Source of the DNA: JANMJD01 sp031371195
GTDB taxonomy: Bacteria > Actinomycetota > Acidimicrobiia > Acidimicrobiales > Ilumatobacteraceae
Direction of reading: 5' to 3'
DNA: 21,871 bases
Assembly (NCBI GenBank): GCA_031371195.1
Contig: JANMJD010000389.1
Location: 1-21,871, forward strand
Made by a program: the position numbers and the translations under genes. Each line of letters starts with the position of its first letter. Position 1 is the first letter of the stretch. Under the pieces are notes generated by a model, which made no database searches, was not told the DNA's origin, and saw nothing but the letters and a program-made list of their open reading frames with translations. Positions 7,915-14,680 of this stretch are shown here, one piece after another.

Positions 7915-9540
7915 CTACTGCGACGGTGTTCGGAGCAGGTCGGCGACGGCATCGGCCAACGGCTCGGGGTCGCCGTCGACCACCTCGGCATAGACCTTCA
8001 CCTTCGGCTCGGTTCCGCTGGGCCTCACCTGGACACGCCCCGCTTCCCCGCAACGGAACCGGAGCAGGCCTGCCTCGGCGATCCACTTCACCTCGGTGAC
8101 GGCGGCGGAACCGATCGAGGTGGGCGGGTTGCGGCGAAGCGCCTCGACCGCGGCGCGGCCATCAGCGGGCGGCAGACGGACGGCACGCTCGGCGGTGCGA
8201 TGACGGCCGAAACGAGCGGCCAGACCATCGAGCAGATCCTCGATCGTGCGACCGTCGGCCTTGGCGGTCGCGGCGATGCGGGCCATCATCACTGCAGCGC
8301 CGATGCCGTCCTTGTCGACGGGTGACGGGGTCACCAGGTAGCCCAAGGCCTGCTCGTAGCCGTAGACGAACCGCAGGTCAGGATGGTCGCGCGCCGTCTG
8401 GGCAATCCACTTGAACCCGGTGAACGACTCGGCGTAATGCACCGCCGCGGCGGCCGCCATCTTGCCCAGCAGGCTCGATGAGACCAGCGTGGTGATGACC
8501 AACCGATCGTCGCCCGTCGTATGGGCCAACACGTGGTCGGCGAGGAGGCAGCCGATCTCGTCGCCGCTCAACAAGCGCCACTTCCCGGTTGCCGTCGGCA
8601 CCGCGACGCCCAGGCGATCGGCGTCGGGATCGTTGGCCAGGGCGATGTCGGCATGCGACCGGCGGGCCAGGGCGATCACCGCATCCATCGCTCCGGGCTC
8701 CTCGGGGTTCGGGAAGGCGACCGTCGGGAACGTGCCGTCGGGCTCGAACTGCTCCTCGACCACCAACGGCTTGGACAGTCCGGCGCGTTCGAACGCACGG
8801 AGCACGAGTCGCCCGCCCACTCCGTGCAGTGGCGTGTACGCCACGACCAACCCGTCGAGGCACGGAACGTTCGAGGACGGGTCCGACGTCACGCCTTCGT
8901 CGGTGTCGAGCATCGCCAGATATGCGTCGACGGCAGAGTCGTCGAGGGTGACGATGCGAGGATCCTCGAGGGGGGAAAGGTCGGGCGACAGCGGCGCAGC
9001 CGCGATGTGGTCGGCGATCTCGATGTCGATCGGACTGACGATCTGTGCGCCCGAACCGAGGAAGACCTTGTAGCCGTTGTCGGCCGGTGGGTTGTGGCTC
9101 GCCGTCACCATCACTCCGCCGGCCGCGCCATGATGGAGCGTCGTGAACGCCAGTACCGGGGTCGGCAGGGCCGCGGGCAGGAGCCACACGCGCAGGCCGC
9201 AGGCGGCGAACACCCGGGCCGAATCGATGGCGAACTCAGGGCTGTTCCGCCGGGCGTCGTAGCCGATGGCAACCCCACGCTCGGCCGCGTCGGGGACGGA
9301 TCGCAACAGATACTGGCCCACACCCCAGGCCGTGTGGCGGATCACCAACCGGTTCATCCGCATCGGACCGGCGCCCATCTCCGCCCGCAGACCGGCTGTG
9401 CCGAAGGCCAGCCGCCCAGCGAACCGTTCATCGATCGCGCCGCTTTCTCGGCCCTCGATCAGCCGTTCGAGTTCGTCACGGGTCACCGGATCGGGGTCGG
9501 CGGTGAGCCAGGCATCGAGGTCGTGTCGGGTCACGGTCAC
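7915..9540 (-). CDS. Phosphoglucomutase/phosphomannomutase family enzyme, probable phosphopentomutase
   Basis: This 541-residue alpha-D-phosphohexomutase has the phosphoserine loop VMVTASHNPPADNGYK (Ser148), the Mg-binding DPDADR (Asp304, 306, 308), a sugar-binding ESFTGFKW and GYEQALGYLV, and the C-terminal phosphate site VRPSGTEPKVKVY. All catalytic parts are present and the length is normal. These enzymes move phosphate between C1 and C6 (hexoses) or C5 (pentoses). The long N-terminal extension before FGTAGLR and the GYEQ loop fit the group containing human PGM2 and mycobacterial PmmB. The neighbouring adenosine deaminase and kinase favour a phosphopentomutase role, linking ribose-1-P and ribose-5-P in nucleoside salvage, which is inference. 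It starts with GTG at 9540, probably leaderless. Confidence 0.93.
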   Translation of the reverse strand: MTVTRHDLDAWLTADPDPVTRDELERLIEGRESGAIDERFAGRLAFGTAGLRAEMGAGPMRMNRLVIRHTAWGVGQYLLRSVPDAAERGVAIGYDARRNSPEFAIDSARVFAACGLRVWLLPAALPTPVLAFTTLHHGAAGGVMVTASHNPPADNGYKVFLGSGAQIVSPIDIEIADHIAAAPLSPDLSPLEDPRIVTLDDSAVDAYLAMLDTDEGVTSDPSSNVPCLDGLVVAYTPLHGVGGRLVLRAFERAGLSKPLVVEEQFEPDGTFPTVAFPNPEEPGAMDAVIALARRSHADIALANDPDADRLGVAVPTATGKWRLLSGDEIGCLLADHVLAHTTGDDRLVITTLVSSSLLGKMAAAAAVHYAESFTGFKWIAQTARDHPDLRFVYGYEQALGYLVTPSPVDKDGIGAAVMMARIAATAKADGRTIEDLLDGLAARFGRHRTAERAVRLPPADGRAAVEALRRNPPTSIGSAAVTEVKWIAEAGLLRFRCGEAGRVQVRPSGTEPKVKVYAEVVDGDPEPLADAVADLLRTPSQ

Positions 9541-9546
9541 GCGCCG

Positions 9547-9552
9547 ACGATA
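9547..9552 (-). promoter_or_regulatory. -10 box for a leaderless mutase mRNA
   Basis: TATCGT on the minus strand lies exactly at -12 to -7 from the GTG start at 9540. No Shine-Dalgarno precedes the GTG. This suggests a promoter inside the 97-bp gap after add, separate from the adenosine kinase/add transcript. Confidence 0.55.
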
Positions 9553-9637
9553 GCGATGCTGCCGCCCGCCGCCGCGTCAGCGATCGAGTGTCCCACGACG
9601 CTGTCGTCTGCGGCGACGACGGCTCCGGATGGTCGGT

Positions 9638-10675
9638 TCAGACCTCGATGGGGTCGACGAGCTGGGGCAACAGCCGCCGCCGCGTTGCCGGCGAGGCAAA
9701 CGATGCATCGAGCGCGTCGAGCTGCATCGCCCGCAGATCATCGAGCGAGACGCCGAGTCGGGCGTGAGCGATGGAGAGTTCCGTCGTCATATCGGTGGCG
9801 AACATGCCCGGGTCGTCGGAGTTGATGCACACTCGCACCCCGGCATCGCGCAGCCGGGGCAGCGGATGATCGTCCATCGATTCGACGACATGCAGGAGCA
9901 GGTTGCTCGTCGGGCAGACTTCGAGCATCGTGCCGGAGTCGCGCAGCCGGGCGACCAGTTCGGGGTCTTCCAGGCAGCGCACCCCGTGGCCGATGCGAAC
10001 GGCGCCGAGCGTGTCGAGCGCCCCGCGCACACTGGCGGCCCCTTCGGTCTCGCCGGCGTGGGGGACGGCCGGCAGGCCCATGGCCCGGGCACGGGCGAAC
10101 TGCGGGGCGTACGGCTCGGGCGGGAAGCCGACCTCGTAGCCGCCCAGGCCGATCGCCACCAGCCCATCGGGCCCATCGCCCGACGCCAGATAGTCGACGG
10201 TAATCGTCGAGTCGGGCATCTCGAGGTCACGTGGGATGTCGATGACCCAGGCCAACTCGACCCCGAACTCGGCAAGGACCTGACGACGGCCGTCGGTCAA
10301 GGCTGCGCCATACTCCGCGGCCGGCATCCCCCCGGTGAGATGGGTGAAGACGGTCGTGGTGACTTCGGCGTAGCGCACGTTGTTGGCGGCCAGGTCGGCG
10401 CCGAGGGCGACTACTGCCGTGTGCAGGTCGTCGCCGGTGCGCAACAGGCGCAACCCGAAGAAGAACTGGCGGGCGAAGTCGGGAAACCCTTCGAACGAGA
10501 ACTTCTCCGGCAGTCCGTGCGGCCAGATCTCGGACGTATCGGCCCGGTGTCGGGCGGCGAGTAGACCGACCGTCTCCGGGGTCATAGAGCCTTCCAGATG
10601 GCAGTGCAGCTCGACCTTGGGCATCGCCCGTAACAACCCCGCCGGGCCGGCGTCGATCGGTGCCGGCGTCGCCAT
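9638..10675 (-). CDS. add: Adenosine deaminase
   Basis: The 345-residue zinc enzyme converts adenosine (and deoxyadenosine) to inosine. It has the metal ligands HCH (His24, His26) in VELHCHLEGS, then HAGE (His206, catalytic Glu209), GHG (His230) and SDDP (Asp287, Asp288). All active-site residues of the family are intact and the length matches classical bacterial Add. The ATG at 10675 shares one base with the TGA of the upstream kinase gene (TGATG), so the two are translationally coupled. A later in-frame Met at residue 18 (AMPKVELHCH) is an alternative start, but the overlap favours 10675. It is cytoplasmic and part of purine salvage. Confidence 0.95.
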   Translation of the reverse strand: MATPAPIDAGPAGLLRAMPKVELHCHLEGSMTPETVGLLAARHRADTSEIWPHGLPEKFSFEGFPDFARQFFFGLRLLRTGDDLHTAVVALGADLAANNVRYAEVTTTVFTHLTGGMPAAEYGAALTDGRRQVLAEFGVELAWVIDIPRDLEMPDSTITVDYLASGDGPDGLVAIGLGGYEVGFPPEPYAPQFARARAMGLPAVPHAGETEGAASVRGALDTLGAVRIGHGVRCLEDPELVARLRDSGTMLEVCPTSNLLLHVVESMDDHPLPRLRDAGVRVCINSDDPGMFATDMTTELSIAHARLGVSLDDLRAMQLDALDASFASPATRRRLLPQLVDPIEV

Positions 10676-11682
10676 CAGATGAGCTTGCGCAGTTCCACCA
10701 GCGGACGGGCACCGACGTGGGTGATGACTTCGGAGGCGGCGATCGAGCCGAGGCGGCCGCAGTCGGCCAACTCGTAGCCGTGGGCGAAGCCGTAGAGAAA
10801 GCCGGCGGCATAGAGATCACCGGCACCCGTGGTGTCGATCAGCTGGTCGATCGGCTCGGCCGGCACCTCGATGACCTCTTGGGCCGTCACGATCACCGAG
10901 CCCGCCTTGCCGCAGGTGATCGCCCCCATCGTGCCCGCGGCCCGTAGCGCCGTCACCGCATCGTCGAACGTTGCCACCTCGTACAGGGCGATCAACTCGT
11001 CCTCGTTGCCGAACACCAGGTCGCAGTTGTGGTGGACCAGATCGCGGAAGTCGGCGCGATGCCGGTCGACGCAGAACGAGTCCGACAGAGTGAGCGACAC
11101 CATCCGGCCCGCCCCGTGCGCGGCCCGGGCGGCGGCCCGGAACGCCTCCTTGGCGTCGTCACGATCGAAGAGGTAGCCCTCCATGTACAACACCTTGCCG
11201 CTGGCGACGACTTCGAGGTCGACATCGCTCGGGCACAGGAACGACGAGACACCCAGATAGGTGTTCATCGTCCGTTGACCGTCGGGAGTGACGATGATCA
11301 CGCACCGGCCCGTCGGCGTCTCGCCGTCGGGCTCGCCCGGGGCGAATGTCACGCCGACGGCCCGCAGATCGTGACCGAAGACGTCGCCCAGGTCGTCGCG
11401 CGAGACCTTGCCGACGTAGGCGGCCCGTCCTCCGTACGAGGCGACTCCGCACATCGTGTTGGCGGCCGACCCGCCGCTCATCTCGATCGCCGAGCCCACC
11501 GCCTTGTACAGATGGTTGGCCCGTTCGGTGTCGATGAGGGCCATCGATCCCTTGACGAGGTCCTCCGATCGGAGGAAGTCGTCGTCGCCATGGGCGATCA
11601 CGTCGACCAGGGCGTTGCCGATGCCGACCACGTCGTACGTGGCCGAATCGGAGGAGAATCGGTCCGCGGCAACACTCGTCAT
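10675..11682 (-). CDS. PfkB-family kinase, probable adenosine kinase
   Basis: From the ATG at 11682 the protein has 335 residues. The ribokinase (PfkB) signatures are both present: SGGSAANT (69-76) in the substrate lid region and DTTGAGDLYAAGFLYG (283-298) with the catalytic base Asp289. The sequence DVVGIGNALVDVIA at the start and the MSGGSAANT spacing resemble bacterial adenosine kinases and related nucleoside or sugar kinases. The one-base overlap with add makes adenosine the likely substrate, giving AMP; ribose or fructose cannot be excluded. In-frame starts upstream (GTG at 11691, ATG at 11718) exist. The longer one would overlap the divergent bcp gene, and no clear Shine-Dalgarno decides. 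The two divergent coding regions are 34 bp apart. Confidence 0.88.
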   Translation of the reverse strand: MTSVAADRFSSDSATYDVVGIGNALVDVIAHGDDDFLRSEDLVKGSMALIDTERANHLYKAVGSAIEMSGGSAANTMCGVASYGGRAAYVGKVSRDDLGDVFGHDLRAVGVTFAPGEPDGETPTGRCVIIVTPDGQRTMNTYLGVSSFLCPSDVDLEVVASGKVLYMEGYLFDRDDAKEAFRAAARAAHGAGRMVSLTLSDSFCVDRHRADFRDLVHHNCDLVFGNEDELIALYEVATFDDAVTALRAAGTMGAITCGKAGSVIVTAQEVIEVPAEPIDQLIDTTGAGDLYAAGFLYGFAHGYELADCGRLGSIAASEVITHVGARPLVELRKLI

Positions 11683-11703
11683 CTCAGGCACGTGGAACGA
11701 CGC

Positions 11704-11709
11704 TACTCT
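11704..11709 (+). promoter_or_regulatory. -10 box for a near-leaderless bcp mRNA
   Basis: TACTCT lies at -13 to -8 from the ATG at 11717 in the 34-bp gap between divergent genes. No Shine-Dalgarno precedes the ATG, so transcription probably starts at or beside the start codon. Confidence 0.45.
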
Positions 11710-11716
11710 TCGGCGC

Positions 11717-12190
11717 ATGCTCAGAGAAGACCACCCCGCTCCGGGGTTCAGCCTTCCGGACCAACACGGCACCGTCGTCTCGCTCACCGATCTGGCGGGC
11801 AAGTGGGTGGTGCTGTGGTGGTACCCGAAGGCATCGACGCCTGGTTGAACGATTCAAGGCCAGGGCTTCCGTGATCGAAGCCCACAGTTCGACGACGCCA
11901 ATGCCGTCATCCTCGGCGCCTCGTTCGACACCGTCGACGAGAACCGGGCCTTCGCCGAAGCCCAGGAATTCCCCTATCAGCTGCTGTCGGACACGACGAA
12001 ACAGGTCGGCGAGGCCTACGGTGTGAAAAAAGGCCCCGACGAACAGTGGGCCGACTTCCCCCGCCGGCACACGATCCTGATCGACCCGAAGGGCATCGTG
12101 CGCAAGATCTACGCAGTCAAGGACGTCGCCGCCAATCCCGCCGATGTGCTCGCCGAGATCACAGGCCTGAGCGAGCCTTCGAGACCCTGA
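11717..12190 (+). CDS. bcp: Bcp-type peroxiredoxin with predicted selenocysteine at the peroxidatic site (TGA codon 44)
   Basis: The frame reads MLREDHPAPGFSLPDQHG, then WWYPKASTPG, a TGA at 11846-11848, then TIQGQGFRDRSPQF and on to TGA at 12188. With codon 44 read through, this is a normal 157-residue thioredoxin-fold peroxiredoxin of the Bcp/PrxQ class, which reduces peroxides. Every family landmark is in one frame: FYPK-like WYPK, TPG, GASFDT, LLSDTTKQVGEAYGV, ILIDPKGIVRKIY. The TGA falls exactly where the peroxidatic Cys of the TPGCT motif belongs. The protein has no cysteine at all, and Gln49 replaces the resolving Cys common at +5. A bacterial-type SECIS hairpin follows. Selenocysteine insertion is therefore the best reading; a nonsense mutation or base error is the alternative. 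It is divergent from the kinase gene. Confidence 0.88.
11846..11891 (+). promoter_or_regulatory. Candidate bacterial SECIS element
   Basis: After the TGA come 14 unpaired bases, then a perfect 7-bp stem GGGCTTC (11863-11869) / GAAGCCC (11877-11883) with loop CGTGATC. The loop has G at position 2 and U at 3, and starts 21 nt after the TGA. This fits the published bacterial SECIS pattern as I recall it (4-16 bp stem, G within the first two loop bases, loop 16-37 nt from UGA). A lower stem TGAAC (11846-11850) / GTTCG (11887-11891, one G-U) places the UGA at the base, as in E. coli fdhF. Codons here (ATT, CAA, CGT, GAT, CGA, CCA) depart from the gene's G/C-ending habit. Confidence 0.8.
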
Positions 12191-12209
12191 GCCCAACGCC
12201 CGCTGGGCT
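12190..12209. terminator. Possible hairpin between convergent bcp and HTH-citrate synthase genes
   Basis: AGCCCA (12190-12195) pairs with TGGGCT (12204-12209) around an 8-nt loop. It spans the end of bcp and the 27-bp convergent gap. There is no T run on either side, so this is only a weak candidate. Confidence 0.3.
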
Positions 12210-12217
12210 GGCTGGAA

Positions 12218-13372
12218 TCAGCCGACGTAGCGGGCCGTGGTGCGGTAGCGCAGCGGCGGAGCGGCGTATTCCTCGAGCGAATGGGCGATCACCCCGGCGA
12301 TCCGGGCTACGGAGAACATCGCCGCCGGAGCCCCGGTGGGCAGGTCGGCCACGTAGCTGAGCGCGCCCAGTGCCGCATCGACGTTGGGCGCCACGGGCAG
12401 ACGACCGGCAGCGACATCGAGCAGTTCCTCGACGCGGGCCAGCCGGGTCGGGTCGGTGGCGATGGCGCGCACCGACGCAAGAATCGGTGCGACCCGCGGA
12501 TCACCCGACTTGTAGACCTGGTGGCCGAAGCCGGGAACCGGCTCTCGCCGTGTGCGGAAGCCGGCAAGCAGCGCCTCCACGCTCTGTCCCTCCGCGGCGA
12601 CGAGCAGTTCGTGCACCGAGTGGGCCGCGCCGCCGTGCAACGGACCCGACAGGGCGGTCATCGCCGCGGCCACGCATCCGGAGAGTTCGGCGCGCGTCGA
12701 GGCGGCAACCCGCGCCGCCAGGGCACAGGTGGCCAACTCGTGATCGGCCAGGAGCACGAGCACCTTGCGCACCGTCTCGACCAACCGGCGATCGGCGACG
12801 GTGAACCAGATCTGCGTCACCCGTCTGGCGATCGAACCGGCCTGCGGGGCGCCGAGAGCCGACGGGCCGACCGACACGAGCAGCTGCGCCGTCATCAACG
12901 TGTCGCCACCGTCGATGAGCCGTCCCGCTCCGAGCATCGCTGCGGCCAGCCGGTTGAACGGCGAGCCGCCGACCGATATCGCGGCACGCGCCGCGGCGGC
13001 GTGCACAGCATCGGGGGGTACCCATGGTCCGACGCCGTCGTGAAGCTGACCGGTCCACAACAGCTCGGCCACCTGCTCGAATGTGCATGATTCGGCCAGC
13101 TCAACGGCATCGTGGCCGCGGAACCGCAGCGTTGCCTCACCGATCTCGGTGACCGCCGTCTCGATGCGTACGGGAACCGTCGAGGCCGACGCCGAGTCGG
13201 CGGAGCGGCGCGGCGCGGCCATGGCCTCGATCTCGTCACCGTCGAACAACGAGCTGCGCCCGTCAAGCCCGCGGACCCGTTTGATCCGCCCGCGGCTCAC
13301 GTACGAGTAGAGGGTCGCCGGGCGAACCCCGAGGCGACGAGCCGCCTCGGCGGCCGGGATCAGAGTGGTCAC
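12218..13372 (-). CDS. Citrate synthase-family protein with N-terminal HTH DNA-binding domain
   Basis: From GTG 13372 the protein has 384 residues. The start is set by AAGGAG six bases upstream. Residues about 4-45 form a MerR/excisionase-type helix-turn-helix (AAEAARRLGVRPATLYSYVS, then a wing IKRVRGLDGRSSLFDGDEI). The rest is a citrate synthase fold with GPLHGG (His246), GFGHQVYKSGDPR (His284) and NVD (Asp332), so the three catalytic positions appear filled. Such HTH-citrate synthases occur in actinobacteria next to a plain citrate synthase, as here. It could be an enzyme, a regulator sensing oxaloacetate or acyl-CoA, or both. I infer that it binds the palindrome at 13448-13480 between itself and the divergent partner. 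Confidence 0.88.
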   Translation of the reverse strand: MTTLIPAAEAARRLGVRPATLYSYVSRGRIKRVRGLDGRSSLFDGDEIEAMAAPRRSADSASASTVPVRIETAVTEIGEATLRFRGHDAVELAESCTFEQVAELLWTGQLHDGVGPWVPPDAVHAAAARAAISVGGSPFNRLAAAMLGAGRLIDGGDTLMTAQLLVSVGPSALGAPQAGSIARRVTQIWFTVADRRLVETVRKVLVLLADHELATCALAARVAASTRAELSGCVAAAMTALSGPLHGGAAHSVHELLVAAEGQSVEALLAGFRTRREPVPGFGHQVYKSGDPRVAPILASVRAIATDPTRLARVEELLDVAAGRLPVAPNVDAALGALSYVADLPTGAPAAMFSVARIAGVIAHSLEEYAAPPLRYRTTARYVG

Positions 13373-13447
13373 GGTGTGCTCCTTCCCATCCGACACAATC
13401 GCTCCGTTCGACCCGCTCGTCGATGTACCGACTGCATGCTGGATTGA

Positions 13448-13480
13448 CTGATCAACGTTGACGAAATCAATGTTGATCAG
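13448..13480. promoter_or_regulatory. Palindromic operator between divergent citrate synthase genes
   Basis: CTGATCAACGTTGA (13448-13461) and TCAATGTTGATCAG (13467-13480) are inverted copies matching at 13 of 14 positions around CGAAA. Each arm also holds a smaller TCAA-N2-TTGA palindrome, suggesting two dimer sites. On the plus strand TTGATC (13473-13478) could be a -35, with GACACT (13496-13501) 17 bp on as a weak -10. The mirror TTGATC (13455-13450) could serve the minus strand. The site starts 76 bp upstream of the HTH gene start and ends 27 bp before the plain gene. Confidence 0.8.
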
Positions 13481-13507
13481 ACCATCGTACTGGCCGACAC
13501 TCGAGAC

Positions 13508-14635
13508 ATGTCCACTGCATTGATCGAAGTACCCCGGGGTCTGACCGGCGTCGTTGCCGCATCGACGAGCATCGGCGATGTCGACGGCGACGCCGGCTAC
13601 TTCCACTATCGCCAGTACGACGCCACCGAACTGGCCCGCCATCACACGCTTGTCGATGTCTGGCACCTGGTCACCCGCGGATCGCTCCCCGGCACCGATG
13701 CCGCAGCCCGTTTGGCCCGGCGGATCGGCGAGTCCCGGCGGCTCCCGGACGCGGTCGCCGATGCCCTGCCTGTTCTGGCGGCGTCGGGGGCACCACCGAT
13801 CGACGTCCTACGCGCCTCGCTGTCCCTCGTCGGCGGCGAACTCGGCTTGATCCCGACCATCGAAGGGACGGTCGCCGACCACGAGGCGACCGGGCTGCGT
13901 CTGGCGGCTATGGCGCCGACCATCATCGCCGCGACCGCACGCCTACGCGCCGGCCTGGCGCCGATCGCCCCCGATCCGACCCTCGACCACGCCACCGACT
14001 ACTTGCGGATGGTGACCGGTTCGATCCCGAGCCCGGCACTGGCCCGCGCCGTCGAGCAATACCTGATCCTGACCATCGATCACGGGTTCAACGCCTCGAC
14101 GTTCACCGCCCGCGTGATCACCTCGACCGGGGCCGACGTCGCCGCCGCAATGGCCGGAGCGCTCGGAGCACTATCCGGGCCACTCCATGGTGGCGCCCCG
14201 AGCCGTGCGCTCGATGCACTCGACGCCATCGCCGAGGTCGGCGATGCCCGGCAGTGGGCCGAACGCGAACTCGGTGCCGGACGACGGCTGATGGGTTTCG
14301 GCCACGCCGTCTATCGCACCGCCGACCCCCGCTCGACGCTGTTGCGCGAGATCGCCACCGCCCTGGGCGGAGCGTCGGCCGAGTCCGTGCTCGCCGCCGA
14401 GCCGGTCATCATCGATTTCCTGCGGCAGCGCCATCCCAACCGTGTGCTCGAGGCCAACGTCGAGCTGTACGCCGGGGTGGTGATGGAGCGGTGCGGCATC
14501 CCGCGCGACCTGTTCACCCCGACGTTCGCCATCAGCCGGATGATCGGCTGGTCGGCCCACATCGCCGAGCAGATCATCGATGGCAAGCTGATCCGCCCGA
14601 GCGCCCTGTACGTCGGACCGAAGCCCGAGCGATAG
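13508..14635 (+). CDS. Citrate synthase (or 2-methylcitrate synthase)
   Basis: The 375-residue protein condenses oxaloacetate with acetyl-CoA, or propionyl-CoA if it is a methylcitrate synthase. Motifs in order are DHGFNASTFTARV, GPLHGGAPSRAL (His227), MGFGHAVYRTADPR (His266) and NVELYAGVVMERCG, then FAISRMIGWSAHIAEQ near the C-terminus. The position of the classical catalytic Asp carries Glu (NVEL), which I believe is common in this short CitA-like subfamily. The length fits that subfamily rather than the longer E. coli GltA. No Shine-Dalgarno is seen before ATG 13508; GACACT at -12 to -7 may give a leaderless transcript. It is divergent from the HTH-fused paralogue, and a hairpin follows the stop. 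Confidence 0.92.
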   Translation: MSTALIEVPRGLTGVVAASTSIGDVDGDAGYFHYRQYDATELARHHTLVDVWHLVTRGSLPGTDAAARLARRIGESRRLPDAVADALPVLAASGAPPIDVLRASLSLVGGELGLIPTIEGTVADHEATGLRLAAMAPTIIAATARLRAGLAPIAPDPTLDHATDYLRMVTGSIPSPALARAVEQYLILTIDHGFNASTFTARVITSTGADVAAAMAGALGALSGPLHGGAPSRALDALDAIAEVGDARQWAERELGAGRRLMGFGHAVYRTADPRSTLLREIATALGGASAESVLAAEPVIIDFLRQRHPNRVLEANVELYAGVVMERCGIPRDLFTPTFAISRMIGWSAHIAEQIIDGKLIRPSALYVGPKPER

Positions 14636-14667
14636 CGCAGCGGTCCCTGATCCGGGTCTTCGCTGCG
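14636..14667. terminator. Hairpin between convergent citrate synthase and methyltransferase genes
   Basis: CGCAGCG (14636-14642), directly after the TAG stop, pairs perfectly with CGCTGCG (14661-14667). An inner CCC/GGG can extend the fold within the 18-nt loop. It fills most of the 45-bp convergent gap. It lacks a T run, so termination efficiency is uncertain. Confidence 0.5.
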
Positions 14668-14680
14668 GCGTGACCGGGCT

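Noticed and set aside
8521..9825. A 434-codon plus-strand frame opposite the mutase
   Set aside because: It is antisense to a gene with all catalytic motifs. Its composition (Arg/Gly/Val/His) is that of a shadow.
11717..11848. bcp as a 43-residue truncated gene or a frameshifted pseudogene
   Set aside because: The downstream part continues in the same frame with all family motifs and no further stop until 12188, so no frameshift is needed. The only anomaly is one TGA at the catalytic Cys codon.
13373..13666. An upstream extension of the HTH-citrate synthase to 482 residues
   Set aside because: It would run through the palindromic operator and into the divergent citrate synthase gene. The GTG at 13372 has AAGGAG at ideal spacing directly before the HTH domain.
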